A stretch of 64,000 bases of DNA from an uncultured Blautia sp. (GTDB taxonomy: Bacteria; Bacillota; Clostridia; Lachnospirales; Lachnospiraceae), in the NCBI GenBank assembly GCA_900551075.1, contig URVB01000002.1, positions 145,200 to 209,199 on the forward strand, given 5' to 3'. The translations under genes and the position numbers were made by a program. The notes below the pieces were generated by a model. It was not told the origin of the DNA. It searched no databases and worked only from the letters and a program-made list of their open reading frames with translations. The first letter of the stretch is position 1. Every line of letters begins with the position of its first letter. Below, piece by piece: positions 51,386-59,363 of this stretch.

Positions 51386-52901
51386 AGATAAACCCTCCCG
51401 AAGTCATGGGCGGATTGCCGAATATCGGTATGGCAAACAGCAATAGCAGATACAGACATAAACGAAGTGCTGCAGGCTTTGCCTCAAGTGAGGTCCTTAC
51501 GGATACGCCTTTTTCCTGCAGAAAACTGACGGCAAACAAAATGAGCGTTCCCATAATAAGAGCAGTAAGAATGAATCCATTATATTGGCTGCCGCCCACA
51601 GTTGCCGGAATCGTCAAAAGCGGCGACCAGTCAAAGGTGGTCACTGCCTGCCTCATCATATACACGGCATCCCTGACGGTATCCGCCCGGTCAAAAAACC
51701 AACTGATATTTACCAGTACGAAGGTCCTGAGTACCTGAAAGACATAAAAACCACGGCTGTCATTTTTTATATGAAGTGCAGACTTCCATTTCCGGTAATT
51801 AGGTGCCATAATACCGGAAACTCCAATGATCAGTCCATTATACAGACCATAAGCAATGAATTTCCATGCTGCCCCATGCCAGATGCCCACCAACAAAAAT
51901 ACGATGATATTCGCAATGCAGATCGGAAGCGCCCTTCCCAATGTCTTCCCGAATTTTTTGCGGGCAGATTTCCCGAATTTACCCATAAAGCCGGATAGTG
52001 AAACCGGATAGAATACATAATCCTTCATCCAGGTTCCAAGGGTGATATGCCATCTATGCCAGAAATCCGTAACAGACACCGCAAAATACGGACGCCTGAA
52101 ATTCTCATCCAGGGTAATCCCGAACAAGCCTGCGATTCCCTGCACCACATCCATTCCGCCGGAAAAATCTCCGTACAACTGTATGCTGTATGCAAGGACT
52201 CCCGCAATCGCAAGCCCGGAATACTTCTCCGGCTCGCCGAAAATCGCATCTGCAAAAACCGCCGCGTTATCCGCCAGCACCATTTTTTTGAAAAAGCCCC
52301 ACAGGATCAGCTCCAGGCTGCGGGTAATCTGCTGCAGACCAAAGGCATGAGGCTCAAAAAGCTGACAGGCAAGACGGCTGTACCGGCCAATTGGTCCCTG
52401 CAGTATCTGGGGGAAAAAGGACACAAAAAGAGCAAAGCGAAACGGATTTCTTTCCGCCTTTACTTTTTCCCAATATACATCCATTAAATATCCCATGGAC
52501 TGGAAGGTATAAAACGAAATCCCAAGAGGCAGCAAAAAATCCACAGCCCGAAAGTCGCAGCCAAAAAGCCTGTTTACATTGATGATGGCAAAATTTGTAT
52601 ATTTCAAAACTGCCAGCATACCGAAATTCAGCAGCATCCCCGTAAACACCAGCCAGCGCTTTTTTTTCCTTGCTTCCTTTTTGCCGGAGGCCTTCCCCGC
52701 AATATATTCCATCCCCAGGGCACAGCCGTAAGTCGTCAGAGTTGTAAATATCAGGAAAAATCCGATTTTATACCCGCCTGCCAGATAGTACACATAACTG
52801 AAAAGCAGAAGCCACATCCACTGAAACCGCCGCGGTATCACATAATACCCAAGCACTGCTGCAAACACAAACAGCAAAAACTTAAGGGATGTCAGCGCCA
52901 T
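51372..52901 (-). CDS. MBOAT-family O-acyltransferase (DltB/AlgI-like)
   Basis: This 509-residue, roughly eleven-helix membrane protein shows the MBOAT pattern: LLPLGISFYTFQSMGYLMDV near residue 120, VSFFPQILQGPIGRYSRLA, WHRWHITLGTWMKDYVFYP, and the catalytic His in LLVGIWHGAAWKFIAYGLYN. DltB uses a carrier-protein thioester to acylate wall polymers, and the adjacent carrier-protein gene fits that role. It lies 4 bases downstream of that gene. Confidence 0.93.
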   Translation of the reverse strand: MALTSLKFLLFVFAAVLGYYVIPRRFQWMWLLLFSYVYYLAGGYKIGFFLIFTTLTTYGCALGMEYIAGKASGKKEARKKKRWLVFTGMLLNFGMLAVLKYTNFAIINVNRLFGCDFRAVDFLLPLGISFYTFQSMGYLMDVYWEKVKAERNPFRFALFVSFFPQILQGPIGRYSRLACQLFEPHAFGLQQITRSLELILWGFFKKMVLADNAAVFADAIFGEPEKYSGLAIAGVLAYSIQLYGDFSGGMDVVQGIAGLFGITLDENFRRPYFAVSVTDFWHRWHITLGTWMKDYVFYPVSLSGFMGKFGKSARKKFGKTLGRALPICIANIIVFLLVGIWHGAAWKFIAYGLYNGLIIGVSGIMAPNYRKWKSALHIKNDSRGFYVFQVLRTFVLVNISWFFDRADTVRDAVYMMRQAVTTFDWSPLLTIPATVGGSQYNGFILTALIMGTLILFAVSFLQEKGVSVRTSLEAKPAALRLCLYLLLLFAIPIFGNPPMTSGGFIYANF

Positions 52902-52905
52902 GAAA

Positions 52906-53136
52906 TCAATCCTCCTTTAGCAGACGCTGTACCATCTCCCAGAGAGCCTGTGCAGAATTAAAGTTCTCCGGAACAATATCCACCGGAGTTATGGAAATTT
53001 CGAATACATCCTCCAGCTCCGCTACAATCGAAAGAATCGCAAAGGAATCCAAAATTCCGTCGTCAATCAGGGTGGTGCAGTTTTCATAATCCACTCCCGG
53101 TTCAATCTCTTCCAGAATCTCTAAAATCTGTTCCAT
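52906..53136 (-). CDS. Acyl carrier protein (DltC-like)
   Basis: This 76-residue, four-helix acidic carrier protein has the phosphopantetheine serine (residue 31) in DDGILDSFAIL. AAAAGGAG precedes the ATG at 53134-53136, which is preferred over an ATG 16 codons upstream. It sits between the PLP decarboxylase and the MBOAT gene. By analogy with DltC it delivers a thioester to the MBOAT protein; the nature of the cargo is open. Confidence 0.9.
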   Translation of the reverse strand: MEQILEILEEIEPGVDYENCTTLIDDGILDSFAILSIVAELEDVFEISITPVDIVPENFNSAQALWEMVQRLLKED

Positions 53137-53165
53137 AATAATCTCCTTTTTTGTATTTTGATTGA

Positions 53166-54362
53166 TTATATTTCCCCATTCCACAAATGTGTGGATATGG
53201 TATCACGGACAAGAGTAACGCCCGCTTCTTTTGAATAGAAATAAACCTTCGGCATATCCCTGCTCAAAAACAGATACATCGCCTCTGTTACAGAATAAGC
53301 TCCCAGATTTTCAAATACCAGTATGTCATGAATCGCCAGATTCGTAAAGGGCATTTTTTTGGCAAGCATATCTCCGGAAGTACATAACGAACCGCATATG
53401 TTCCATAATTCCTCATGACGATCCAAAATCCCCGCTTTGTCCCGATCCGCAGCAATGTGCCCGCAGTGAGGAAGCTTCATTGCCATAGACTGCCCATAAT
53501 AAGTCATATGATGAATACCGCCATCCACAATCGCATATTTTTCACCGAAGTTCTCCTTGCAATCTACCACCCTGGTAAAAAAGTACCCGCAGTCAGCAGT
53601 CAGATAACGCCCCATTTCCAAAGTGATTTTCCCCCGGAAATTCAAGCGTTCCAGCATTTCCGCCAGCTCCTTCAGTTCATCCTCACCGGCTTTCTTCTCC
53701 TCATTCCTGAAATAGGGAACAAACAGCCCGGGACCGTACTCCAGCTCCTCTGCCTCGTAGCCGTATTCCTCCTGCCAGCGCTTAAGAAGCATGTCCAGCT
53801 CCTCAAGCTCCGCAGCAATCTTTTTGGACTTTTTCTTCTGGGTTCCTGTATATTGCTGAATTCCCGCAAATTCCAGATTGGGGTAAGCACTTCTGGAACG
53901 AATGATCTTCCCTGCGGCATCCGGGTCCACACCAAACTGATTGCCGCTGCTGATACGGAGCAGCACACGCAGCTTGCAGCCGCAGCGGCAGGCACACCGG
54001 TTTAATATCTGTAAATGGGAAACAGACTCGATCGTATAGGTTCCCTTTCCCTGATAGCGCCCGGCCACCCGCAGGATTTCCTCCTCTTCTTTATTAACAC
54101 CGGAAAGCACGACACGTTCCACAGGAACCGAAAGCCTTTCACAAATGCGGAATTCTCCAGGAGAACAAACCTCCAGCTTATCCACCAGATTCAAAAGGGG
54201 CCGCACAAGAAAAGAATTTGCTTTCATAGCAAAGCAAATACCGTGACGGTTCCCAAGCGTCTCACGAATTTTGCAGATACGCGTTTTCAGCACATCCAGG
54301 TCAAACACATATGCCGGCGTAAGCTTCATAGCCGCCAGTTTCTCCATTTCTTTATGATCCAT
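53166..54362 (-). CDS. Fold-type III PLP-dependent decarboxylase beside a carrier protein
   Basis: This 398-residue LysA/ornithine-decarboxylase-like enzyme has PLP Lys47 in CFAMKANSFL, VCSPGEFRIC, the phosphate-binding LEYGPGLFVPYF region, ITLEMGRYLTADCGYFF (E-x-GRY), and the substrate Cys loop CTSGD (327-331) in place of CESGD of DAP decarboxylase. It ends YSVTEAMYLFLSRDMPKVYF. The family decarboxylates D- or L-amino acids; BtrK of butirosin biosynthesis does this on a carrier-protein-bound glutamyl group. Next to a carrier protein and a DltB-like gene, this enzyme may act likewise. The upstream ribosome site (AAGGGAG) is 13 bases from the ATG. Confidence 0.85.
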   Translation of the reverse strand: MDHKEMEKLAAMKLTPAYVFDLDVLKTRICKIRETLGNRHGICFAMKANSFLVRPLLNLVDKLEVCSPGEFRICERLSVPVERVVLSGVNKEEEEILRVAGRYQGKGTYTIESVSHLQILNRCACRCGCKLRVLLRISSGNQFGVDPDAAGKIIRSRSAYPNLEFAGIQQYTGTQKKKSKKIAAELEELDMLLKRWQEEYGYEAEELEYGPGLFVPYFRNEEKKAGEDELKELAEMLERLNFRGKITLEMGRYLTADCGYFFTRVVDCKENFGEKYAIVDGGIHHMTYYGQSMAMKLPHCGHIAADRDKAGILDRHEELWNICGSLCTSGDMLAKKMPFTNLAIHDILVFENLGAYSVTEAMYLFLSRDMPKVYFYSKEAGVTLVRDTISTHLWNGEI

Positions 54363-54464
54363 AGCCTGCCATTGGCTCCCTTCTGTTCACCTTGTTCTTT
54401 TCTTTGACAGCCGCTTCTGAAATAAGCAAATATCTGTCATTTTCCGTCAAATATCCGTATCATC

Positions 54465-54493
54465 ATTCTATCATTAACCCTAAGGGGTTGCAA
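54465..54493 (-). promoter_or_regulatory. Promoter of the decarboxylase/carrier-protein operon
   Basis: TTGCAA (54488-54493), 17 bases and TAGAAT (54465-54470) on the minus strand. Confidence 0.65.
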
Positions 54494-54540
54494 GTCCGTA
54501 TCCTGTGATAAAATTATAATTAAAGTATGAAAAACTTATG

Positions 54541-54590
54541 AAAAAATAAGGTGATGCACATCCGACATCATTTCTTCGGACGGCATCACC
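54541..54590 (-). terminator. Terminator of the NifX-like gene
   Basis: GGTGATGC pairs with GCATCACC around an inner CGTCCGAA/TTCGGACG-like stem; the minus strand continues TTATTTTTTC. Confidence 0.8.
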
Positions 54591-54618
54591 TCTCTGATTA
54601 CTCCTGAAGCCTGTTTTT

Positions 54619-55020
54619 TCAGTGTTCATTGCAGCTATGGCTTCCGCACCCGTGACTGCCACAGTTTCCTTCATGAGGATGCTCTCCATGATGACTGCAG
54701 GCCGCATCCGGATCAAACGAAAGGCCGCCGTTCAGCAAAGCTTCTACAGCCTTGTCCGCATCACCGGACACACCGCCGTATATCTGAATGCCCACTGAGC
54801 CAAGTGCCGGGCGTGCCCCGCCTCCGATACCGCCGCAGATCAGCGCCTCTACCTTCAGCTCCTGCAAAAAACCGGCCAGTGCCCCATGGCCGCTGCCGTT
54901 GGTATTGATTATCCGTGCATCTGTTATCTGTCCATTCTCCGTCTCATATACCTTGAAATACTCCGTATGTCCAAAATGCTGGAATATATTTCCGTTTTCG
55001 TAAGTTACCGCAATCTTCAT
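54619..55020 (-). CDS. NifB/NifX-family (dinitrogenase cofactor-like) metal-cluster protein
   Basis: This 133-residue protein has the NifX/NafY fold: MKIAVTYENGNIFQHFGHTE, then YFKVYETENGQI and ALICGGIGGGARPALGSVGI. The extra C-terminal tail CSHHGEHPHEGNCGSHGCGS is rich in His and Cys and probably binds metal. Relatives outside nitrogen fixation (PF02579) are common in anaerobes and thought to carry Fe-S or Mo clusters. It is a single-gene unit with a consensus promoter. Confidence 0.88.
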   Translation of the reverse strand: MKIAVTYENGNIFQHFGHTEYFKVYETENGQITDARIINTNGSGHGALAGFLQELKVEALICGGIGGGARPALGSVGIQIYGGVSGDADKAVEALLNGGLSFDPDAACSHHGEHPHEGNCGSHGCGSHSCNEH

Positions 55021-55129
55021 GCCGTATTCCTCCTATAATAAGTTTGCAGACCTCCTTAAGAAGCCGTCTGAATTTTACTGTCTTCCCCGGCAGCCTCCAT
55101 GCCTTGGCAGACAGTCCTCTCTGCCCAAA

Positions 55130-55157
55130 ATTATACTGTATTTCTCATATATGTCAA
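55130..55157 (-). promoter_or_regulatory. Promoter of the NifX-like gene
   Basis: TTGACA (55152-55157), 16 bases and TATAAT (55130-55135) on the minus strand. Confidence 0.7.
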
Positions 55158-55242
55158 GAAGGTTTAAACATTGATGTCCAAAATCCGTGTATGGACGCTG
55201 ACTGACAAAATCCCTCCCAAAACGTACTATGTAAACAATAAA

Positions 55243-56553
55243 TTATTCATCAAATATACTAACAATTTCTCCATCCAGAATACGGTTTGTATTCTTTACT
55301 GCACAGAAGTTTCCACACATACTGCAGGTATCCTCCTTCTCCGGCTTTGCTTCCGCACGGTAGCGGCGGGCTTTTTCCGGGTCCAGACTCAGATCAAACA
55401 TTTCTTCCCAATCCAGCTTTTTGCGCGCCTCACTCATCTTATAATCCCAATCTGCCGCACCTGGTATTCCCTTGGCAATATCTGCCGCATGAGCCGCTAT
55501 TTTGGCTGCTATGATCCCCTCCTTTACATCTGCGGCATTCGGCAGACGCAGATGCTCGGCCGGAGTCACATAGCACAGAAAAGCCGCCCCGGCATATGCG
55601 GCAATGGCGCCTCCGATTGCAGATGTAATATGATCATAACCGGGAGCTACATCTGTCACCAACGGTCCCAGCACATAGAATGGTGCCCCATGACACAAAG
55701 TCTTCTGGATTTCCATATTGGCAGCAATCTGATTCATCGGCATATGGCCCGGACCTTCGATCATCACCTGCACATCCTTTTCCCATGCACGTTTTGTAAG
55801 CTCTCCCAAAGTGATCAGTTCCTCAATCTGCGCCGTATCTGTCGCATCCGCAATACAACCCGGACGGCATGCATCACCCAGACTCATCGTAATATCATAT
55901 TTGCGGCAGATATCCAGAATCTCATCATAATATTCATAAAACGGATTTTCCTCTCCCGTCATTTCCATCCATGCAAACATGATAGAACCTCCGCGGGAAA
56001 CAATATTCATCAGTCTCTTATTTTCTTTAAAGCGTTTTGCAGTGGCGCGGTTCATTCCGCAGTGGATGGTCATAAAATCAACCCCATCCTCCGCATGCAT
56101 CCGTACAATATCCAGCCATTCTTCTGCCGTGATTTTACCCAAAGCCTTATGATAATAAACCACTGCATCATAGATCGGAACCGTTCCGATCATCGCCGGA
56201 CACTCTGCTGTCAGTTTCCGCCTAAAGCTTCTGGTATCTCCATAAGAGCTCAGATCCATAATGGCCTCCGCTCCCATATTCACTGCTGAGCGGACCTTCT
56301 CATACTCCATATCCACGTCCTTCCAGTCACGGGAAACTCCCAGATTCACATTGATCTTAGTGGTCAGCTTTGCACCCACTCCGCTCGGACTTAAAGCCTT
56401 ATGATTTTTGTTGCTTGGGATGATAACTTCACCCCTGGCAATCAGTTTACGAAGCTCCTCCGCATCCATGTGTTCCTTTTGTGCCACAACCTCCATCTGC
56501 GGAGTTATGATTCCCTGCCGCGCGGCATCCATTTGTGTAGTGTATTTTGGCAT
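55243..56553 (-). CDS. thiC: Phosphomethylpyrimidine synthase ThiC
   Basis: This 436-residue radical-SAM enzyme has SYGDTRSFRRKLTAECPAMI-type central sequence, VDFMTIHCGMNRATAKRF, MEMTGEENPFYEYYDEILDI, VMIEGPGHMPMNQIAANMEI, and the C-terminal cluster motif CSMCGNFCA (C-x2-C-x4-C). It converts aminoimidazole ribotide to the hydroxymethylpyrimidine phosphate of thiamine. The gene is headed by a TPP riboswitch with a terminator, so it is repressed by thiamine pyrophosphate. Shorter than proteobacterial ThiC, as is usual for Firmicutes. Confidence 0.97.
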   Translation of the reverse strand: MPKYTTQMDAARQGIITPQMEVVAQKEHMDAEELRKLIARGEVIIPSNKNHKALSPSGVGAKLTTKINVNLGVSRDWKDVDMEYEKVRSAVNMGAEAIMDLSSYGDTRSFRRKLTAECPAMIGTVPIYDAVVYYHKALGKITAEEWLDIVRMHAEDGVDFMTIHCGMNRATAKRFKENKRLMNIVSRGGSIMFAWMEMTGEENPFYEYYDEILDICRKYDITMSLGDACRPGCIADATDTAQIEELITLGELTKRAWEKDVQVMIEGPGHMPMNQIAANMEIQKTLCHGAPFYVLGPLVTDVAPGYDHITSAIGGAIAAYAGAAFLCYVTPAEHLRLPNAADVKEGIIAAKIAAHAADIAKGIPGAADWDYKMSEARKKLDWEEMFDLSLDPEKARRYRAEAKPEKEDTCSMCGNFCAVKNTNRILDGEIVSIFDE

Positions 56554-56591
56554 TTTGTTTCCTCCTTTTTGCCGGGAACAAAATTCCTACG

Positions 56592-56621
56592 AAAAAAAGC
56601 GGTATGCCAGACGCATACCGC
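56592..56621 (-). terminator. TPP-riboswitch terminator
   Basis: GCGGTATGC-CAGAC-GCATACCGC (56599-56621) is followed on the minus strand by TTTTTTTCG, between the aptamer and thiC. Confidence 0.9.
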
Positions 56622-56640
56622 AGTTATCATGAGCTATATG

Positions 56641-56724
56641 TTCCCTACGTTGGCATTGTCCAAATCAGGTTATGGGTTAAAGCAATACAGCTTACTCTCA
56701 GCCTGTTTACACAAGCACCCCGTT
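56641..56724 (-). promoter_or_regulatory. TPP riboswitch (THI element)
   Basis: The minus strand has ACGGGGTGCTT, AGGCTGAGAG, ACCTGATTTGGACAATGCC and GTAGGGAA in order, the conserved THI-box sequence. It controls thiC by transcription termination. Confidence 0.95.
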
Positions 56725-56739
56725 TACTAAGTTTCATTT

Positions 56740-56768
56740 ATTGTATCATCCTGCCGCCCATACGTCAA
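56740..56768 (-). promoter_or_regulatory. Promoter of the TPP-riboswitch/thiC transcript
   Basis: TTGACG (56763-56768), 17 bases and TACAAT (56740-56745) on the minus strand. Confidence 0.65.
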
Positions 56769-56769
56769 G

Positions 56770-56824
56770 ATAATACTGGAATCGTCGTCAGCACTTATAA
56801 TACTGAAATCGTCCTTCAGCACTA
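56770..56824. repeat. Tandem direct repeat of about 27 bp
   Basis: Copies 56770-56796 and 56797-56824 share ATAATACTG-AATCGTC-TCAGCACT with a few changes. They lie between the divergent thiC promoter and ccdA. Confidence 0.6.
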
Positions 56825-56897
56825 CCGCATCTGTTTTTTTTATGCTAATATACCATCATATTATTGGAAACACTCATTAAATATAAGGAGAACTTTT

Positions 56898-57572
56898 ATG
56901 CAATACATGATTTCGTTTTTGGAGGGGATTATCACCTTTATTTCTCCCTGCCTGCTGCCAATGCTCCCGATCTATATCTCCTATTTTGCAGGAAATCAAT
57001 CGGAGAAGCCGCACAGGGGCACAGCCCTGAAAAATTCGTTTGGTTTTGTTTTCGGATTCACCGGGGTTTTTATGCTGCTCGGCGCCTTTGCCGGAAGCAT
57101 TGGATTGCTCCTGAAGCAGCACACTACTCTGGTCAACCTTGTGACCGGATTGATCGTCATCCTATTCGGTCTGAGCTTTCTGGGACTCATTCGCTTAGAT
57201 TTCCTGAACAGGACGCGCCGGAAAAATATACGCATCAAAGAGCTGGGGTTTTTCTCTTCCGTATTGTTTGGAATGGTTTTCTCTATTGGATGGACCCCGT
57301 GTGCAGGAGCCTTCTTAGGATCTGCTCTGATGCTTGCTTCACAGCAGGGCTCCGTAGGACAGGGACTTTTTATGCTGCTCTGCTACTCTATGGGTCTGGG
57401 TATCCCTTTTATCCTCAGCGCACTTTTGATCAATCAGCTAACATCCGCTTTTCAGTGGGTGAAAACACATTACCGCATCATCAACCGCGTATCCGGCAGT
57501 CTCCTGGTCCTCGTTGGACTGCTGATGATGACAGGACTTATGGGGCGTTTCCTTGCCCTGCTCACATTTTAA
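56898..57572 (+). CDS. ccdA: CcdA-type cytochrome c biogenesis / thiol-disulfide membrane transporter
   Basis: This 224-residue, six-helix protein starts MQYMISFLEGIITFISPCLL, then PMLPIYISYFAG. The second redox Cys lies in IGWTPCAGAFLGSALMLA, giving the two membrane Cys of CcdA/DsbD-beta. It passes reducing power from cytosolic thioredoxin to exported proteins. AAGGAG precedes the ATG at 56898, chosen over a much longer frame that runs back through the riboswitch. The TlpA-like partner follows 15 bases downstream. Confidence 0.92.
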   Translation: MQYMISFLEGIITFISPCLLPMLPIYISYFAGNQSEKPHRGTALKNSFGFVFGFTGVFMLLGAFAGSIGLLLKQHTTLVNLVTGLIVILFGLSFLGLIRLDFLNRTRRKNIRIKELGFFSSVLFGMVFSIGWTPCAGAFLGSALMLASQQGSVGQGLFMLLCYSMGLGIPFILSALLINQLTSAFQWVKTHYRIINRVSGSLLVLVGLLMMTGLMGRFLALLTF

Positions 57573-57587
57573 ACAGGAGGTAAGCCT

Positions 57588-58256
57588 ATGAATACGAAAT
57601 TAAAGCTGGCCCTCGGCGGACTCGCTTTCGTGCTGCTTCTTGCCGCAAGCACGAAGCTCTACCAGTCACTGAGCAAAGACTATACTCCACAGGATATCTT
57701 AAGTCCTGGGAGTGCAAACACAAAAGACACAAAAACAGCAGGCGAGGAAGCCGCTGCTTCCTCCGCGCCTTCCTCCGATTCCGAAAATACGGACTCTTCC
57801 GCAAATACTCCGGAATCTGAAGAACCGGAAAAAATTACTGCTCCTGATTTTTCAGTCATGGATGCAGAGGGAAATTCCGTAAAGCTCTCTGATTTTTCCG
57901 GTCGGCCGGTTGTACTCAATTTCTGGGCGAGCTGGTGTCCGCCCTGCAAGGCAGAAATGCCGGAATTTGAAACAGTTTTCAAGGAGCTTGGCAAAGACAC
58001 AGCCTTTCTCATGATCAATGCCACCGACGGAAGCCGGGAGACCGAAGATACGGCAAAAGCCTTTATGGAGGAACAGGACTATTCCTTCCCGGTCTACTAT
58101 GACGTGAATCAGGAAGCCGCCTACGCCTATGGAATTTCTTCGCTTCCCACAACGGTCTTCATTGATGCAGAAGGGTATCTCATCACCGGAGCAGTCGGCA
58201 AGGTCAATGAAGACACTCTGCGAAACGGAATCGCTATGATCACAGCAGCAGAATAA
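57588..58256 (+). CDS. Membrane-anchored TlpA/ResA-like thioredoxin
   Basis: This 222-residue protein has an N-terminal anchor (LALGGLAFVLLLAASTKLY) with no lipobox Cys. A Ser/Glu-rich linker follows, then a thioredoxin domain with NFWASWCPPCKAEMPEF (active-site Cys117 and Cys120) and cis-Pro in GISSLPTTVFIDAEGYL. It reduces disulfides outside the membrane, using electrons from CcdA encoded immediately upstream. AGGAGGT precedes the ATG. The hairpin at 58282-58309 follows it. Confidence 0.92.
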   Translation: MNTKLKLALGGLAFVLLLAASTKLYQSLSKDYTPQDILSPGSANTKDTKTAGEEAAASSAPSSDSENTDSSANTPESEEPEKITAPDFSVMDAEGNSVKLSDFSGRPVVLNFWASWCPPCKAEMPEFETVFKELGKDTAFLMINATDGSRETEDTAKAFMEEQDYSFPVYYDVNQEAAYAYGISSLPTTVFIDAEGYLITGAVGKVNEDTLRNGIAMITAAE

Positions 58257-58281
58257 AGCGTATCGTTTATTCAATAAATAT

Positions 58282-58309
58282 CGCCATGTCCTTCTGACAG
58301 GACATGGCG
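58282..58309. terminator. Hairpin between convergent tlpA-like gene and mntP
   Basis: CGCCATGTCC pairs with GGACATGGCG around an 8-base loop; only short T-rich sequence follows on either strand, so termination is probable but not certain. Confidence 0.5.
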
Positions 58310-58323
58310 CATTGATACTGCTC

Positions 58324-58881
58324 CTATAAAATTCCGATTCCCTCCAGCAGAATTTTCAGACCAATGAGAATCAATATGATGCCTCCGCAGATTTCCGCTT
58401 TAGCCTGGTATTTTGCACCGAACATACTCCCGATCTTAACCCCGGCGGCTGAACAGACGAAGGTAATAATCCCGATAAAGCTCACTGCCGGAACAATGGA
58501 TACCCGAAGAAATGCAAAGGTCACACCAACAGCCAGCGCATCAATACTCGTTGCAACCGCAAGAACAAACATGGATTTTGCCGTCATAGAGCAGTCCATA
58601 CATTCCTCATCGCCAAATGCTTCTTTTATCATCTTTCCTCCGATAACCGCCAGCAGAATAAAGGCGATCCAGTGATCATACTGTACGATCATATCTGCAA
58701 AAAATCTTCCCAGGTAATATCCGATCAGCGGCATCAATGCCTGAAATCCGCCGAACCAGGCTCCTGCAATGCACATATGCCTTCCGTTAATTTTTCCGAG
58801 GGACAGGCCCTTACAGACAGATACCGCAAATGCATCCATAGACAATCCCACCGCAAGTACAAAAAGCTCCACAATTCCCAT
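58324..58881 (-). CDS. mntP: Manganese efflux pump MntP
   Basis: This 185-residue, six-helix protein carries the duplicated MntP motif: ELFVLAVGLSMDAFAVSVCK with GLSLGK and SMFVLAVATSIDALAVGVTF, the two Asp-containing metal-site helices. It exports Mn2+. The leader holds a yybP-ykoY-type Mn2+ riboswitch, which is the expected control. AAAGGAAAAGAAG precedes the ATG. Confidence 0.95.
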   Translation of the reverse strand: MGIVELFVLAVGLSMDAFAVSVCKGLSLGKINGRHMCIAGAWFGGFQALMPLIGYYLGRFFADMIVQYDHWIAFILLAVIGGKMIKEAFGDEECMDCSMTAKSMFVLAVATSIDALAVGVTFAFLRVSIVPAVSFIGIITFVCSAAGVKIGSMFGAKYQAKAEICGGIILILIGLKILLEGIGIL

Positions 58882-58962
58882 TTCTTCTTTTCCTTTCGTA
58901 ATAAAACCATTTTTTTTACAATGAAAAAGACCCGGTACAGCGACAAAACCTATACACGAGTC

Positions 58963-59000
58963 AAAAAAAGCCCATGCATAACCCTCATCGGCTATACATG
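58963..59000 (-). terminator. Terminator of the Mn riboswitch leader
   Basis: CATGTATAGCC pairs with GGTTATGCATG (minus strand), followed by GGGCTTTTTTT. It lies between the aptamer and mntP. Confidence 0.75.
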
Positions 59001-59087
59001 AGTCTCGTTATTTAAGACAAGCCAGACCTTATGGTCAGTATGTTGACTTGCCACATATTTCTATGCTAACTACTCCCTCACGGGTGT
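59001..59087 (-). promoter_or_regulatory. yybP-ykoY (manganese) riboswitch
   Basis: The minus strand shows GAGGGAGTAGTTAGC, then GTCAACATACTGACC, AAGGTCTGGCTTGTC and GAGACTCATG, close to the conserved loops of the yybP-ykoY class. Location before mntP and a following terminator support it. Fine structure was not modelled. Confidence 0.75.
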
Positions 59088-59103
59088 TTTCAATTGTTGG
59101 TAA

Positions 59104-59132
59104 ATTTTATCATTGATTCGTGCCGCTGTCAA
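59104..59132 (-). promoter_or_regulatory. Promoter of the Mn riboswitch/mntP transcript
   Basis: TTGACA (59127-59132), 17 bases and TAAAAT (59104-59109) on the minus strand. Confidence 0.65.
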
Positions 59133-59180
59133 CTGTTTTTAAGCAGCGGCTGTCTGCTGTTTTTAAGCAGCGGCTGTCTG
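59133..59180. repeat. 24-bp tandem direct repeat, two identical units
   Basis: CTGTTTTTAAGCAGCGGCTG plus TCTG is repeated exactly at 59133-59156 and 59157-59180, directly behind the mntP -35 box and before the pyrC promoter. Confidence 0.9.
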
Positions 59181-59206
59181 CTTTTATGTCTGTTTTCATA
59201 GGATGG

Positions 59207-59235
59207 TTGCCTGTTTTTTCTTTTCATATTATAAT
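59207..59235 (+). promoter_or_regulatory. Promoter of pyrC
   Basis: TTGCCT (59207-59212), 17 bases and TATAAT (59230-59235) on the plus strand; the leader before the gene is about 120 bases. Confidence 0.6.
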
Positions 59236-59363
59236 TCAAAGAGAATGCCATGACAAAGAAAAGGTCTGCGCCCCTGCTTTTGCAGCCTTTCCGGATAACA
59301 GCCGGAAGGGACACTGTAACAACAACTGCAATACAACAACACTTTATGTAAGGAGACTTCAGC

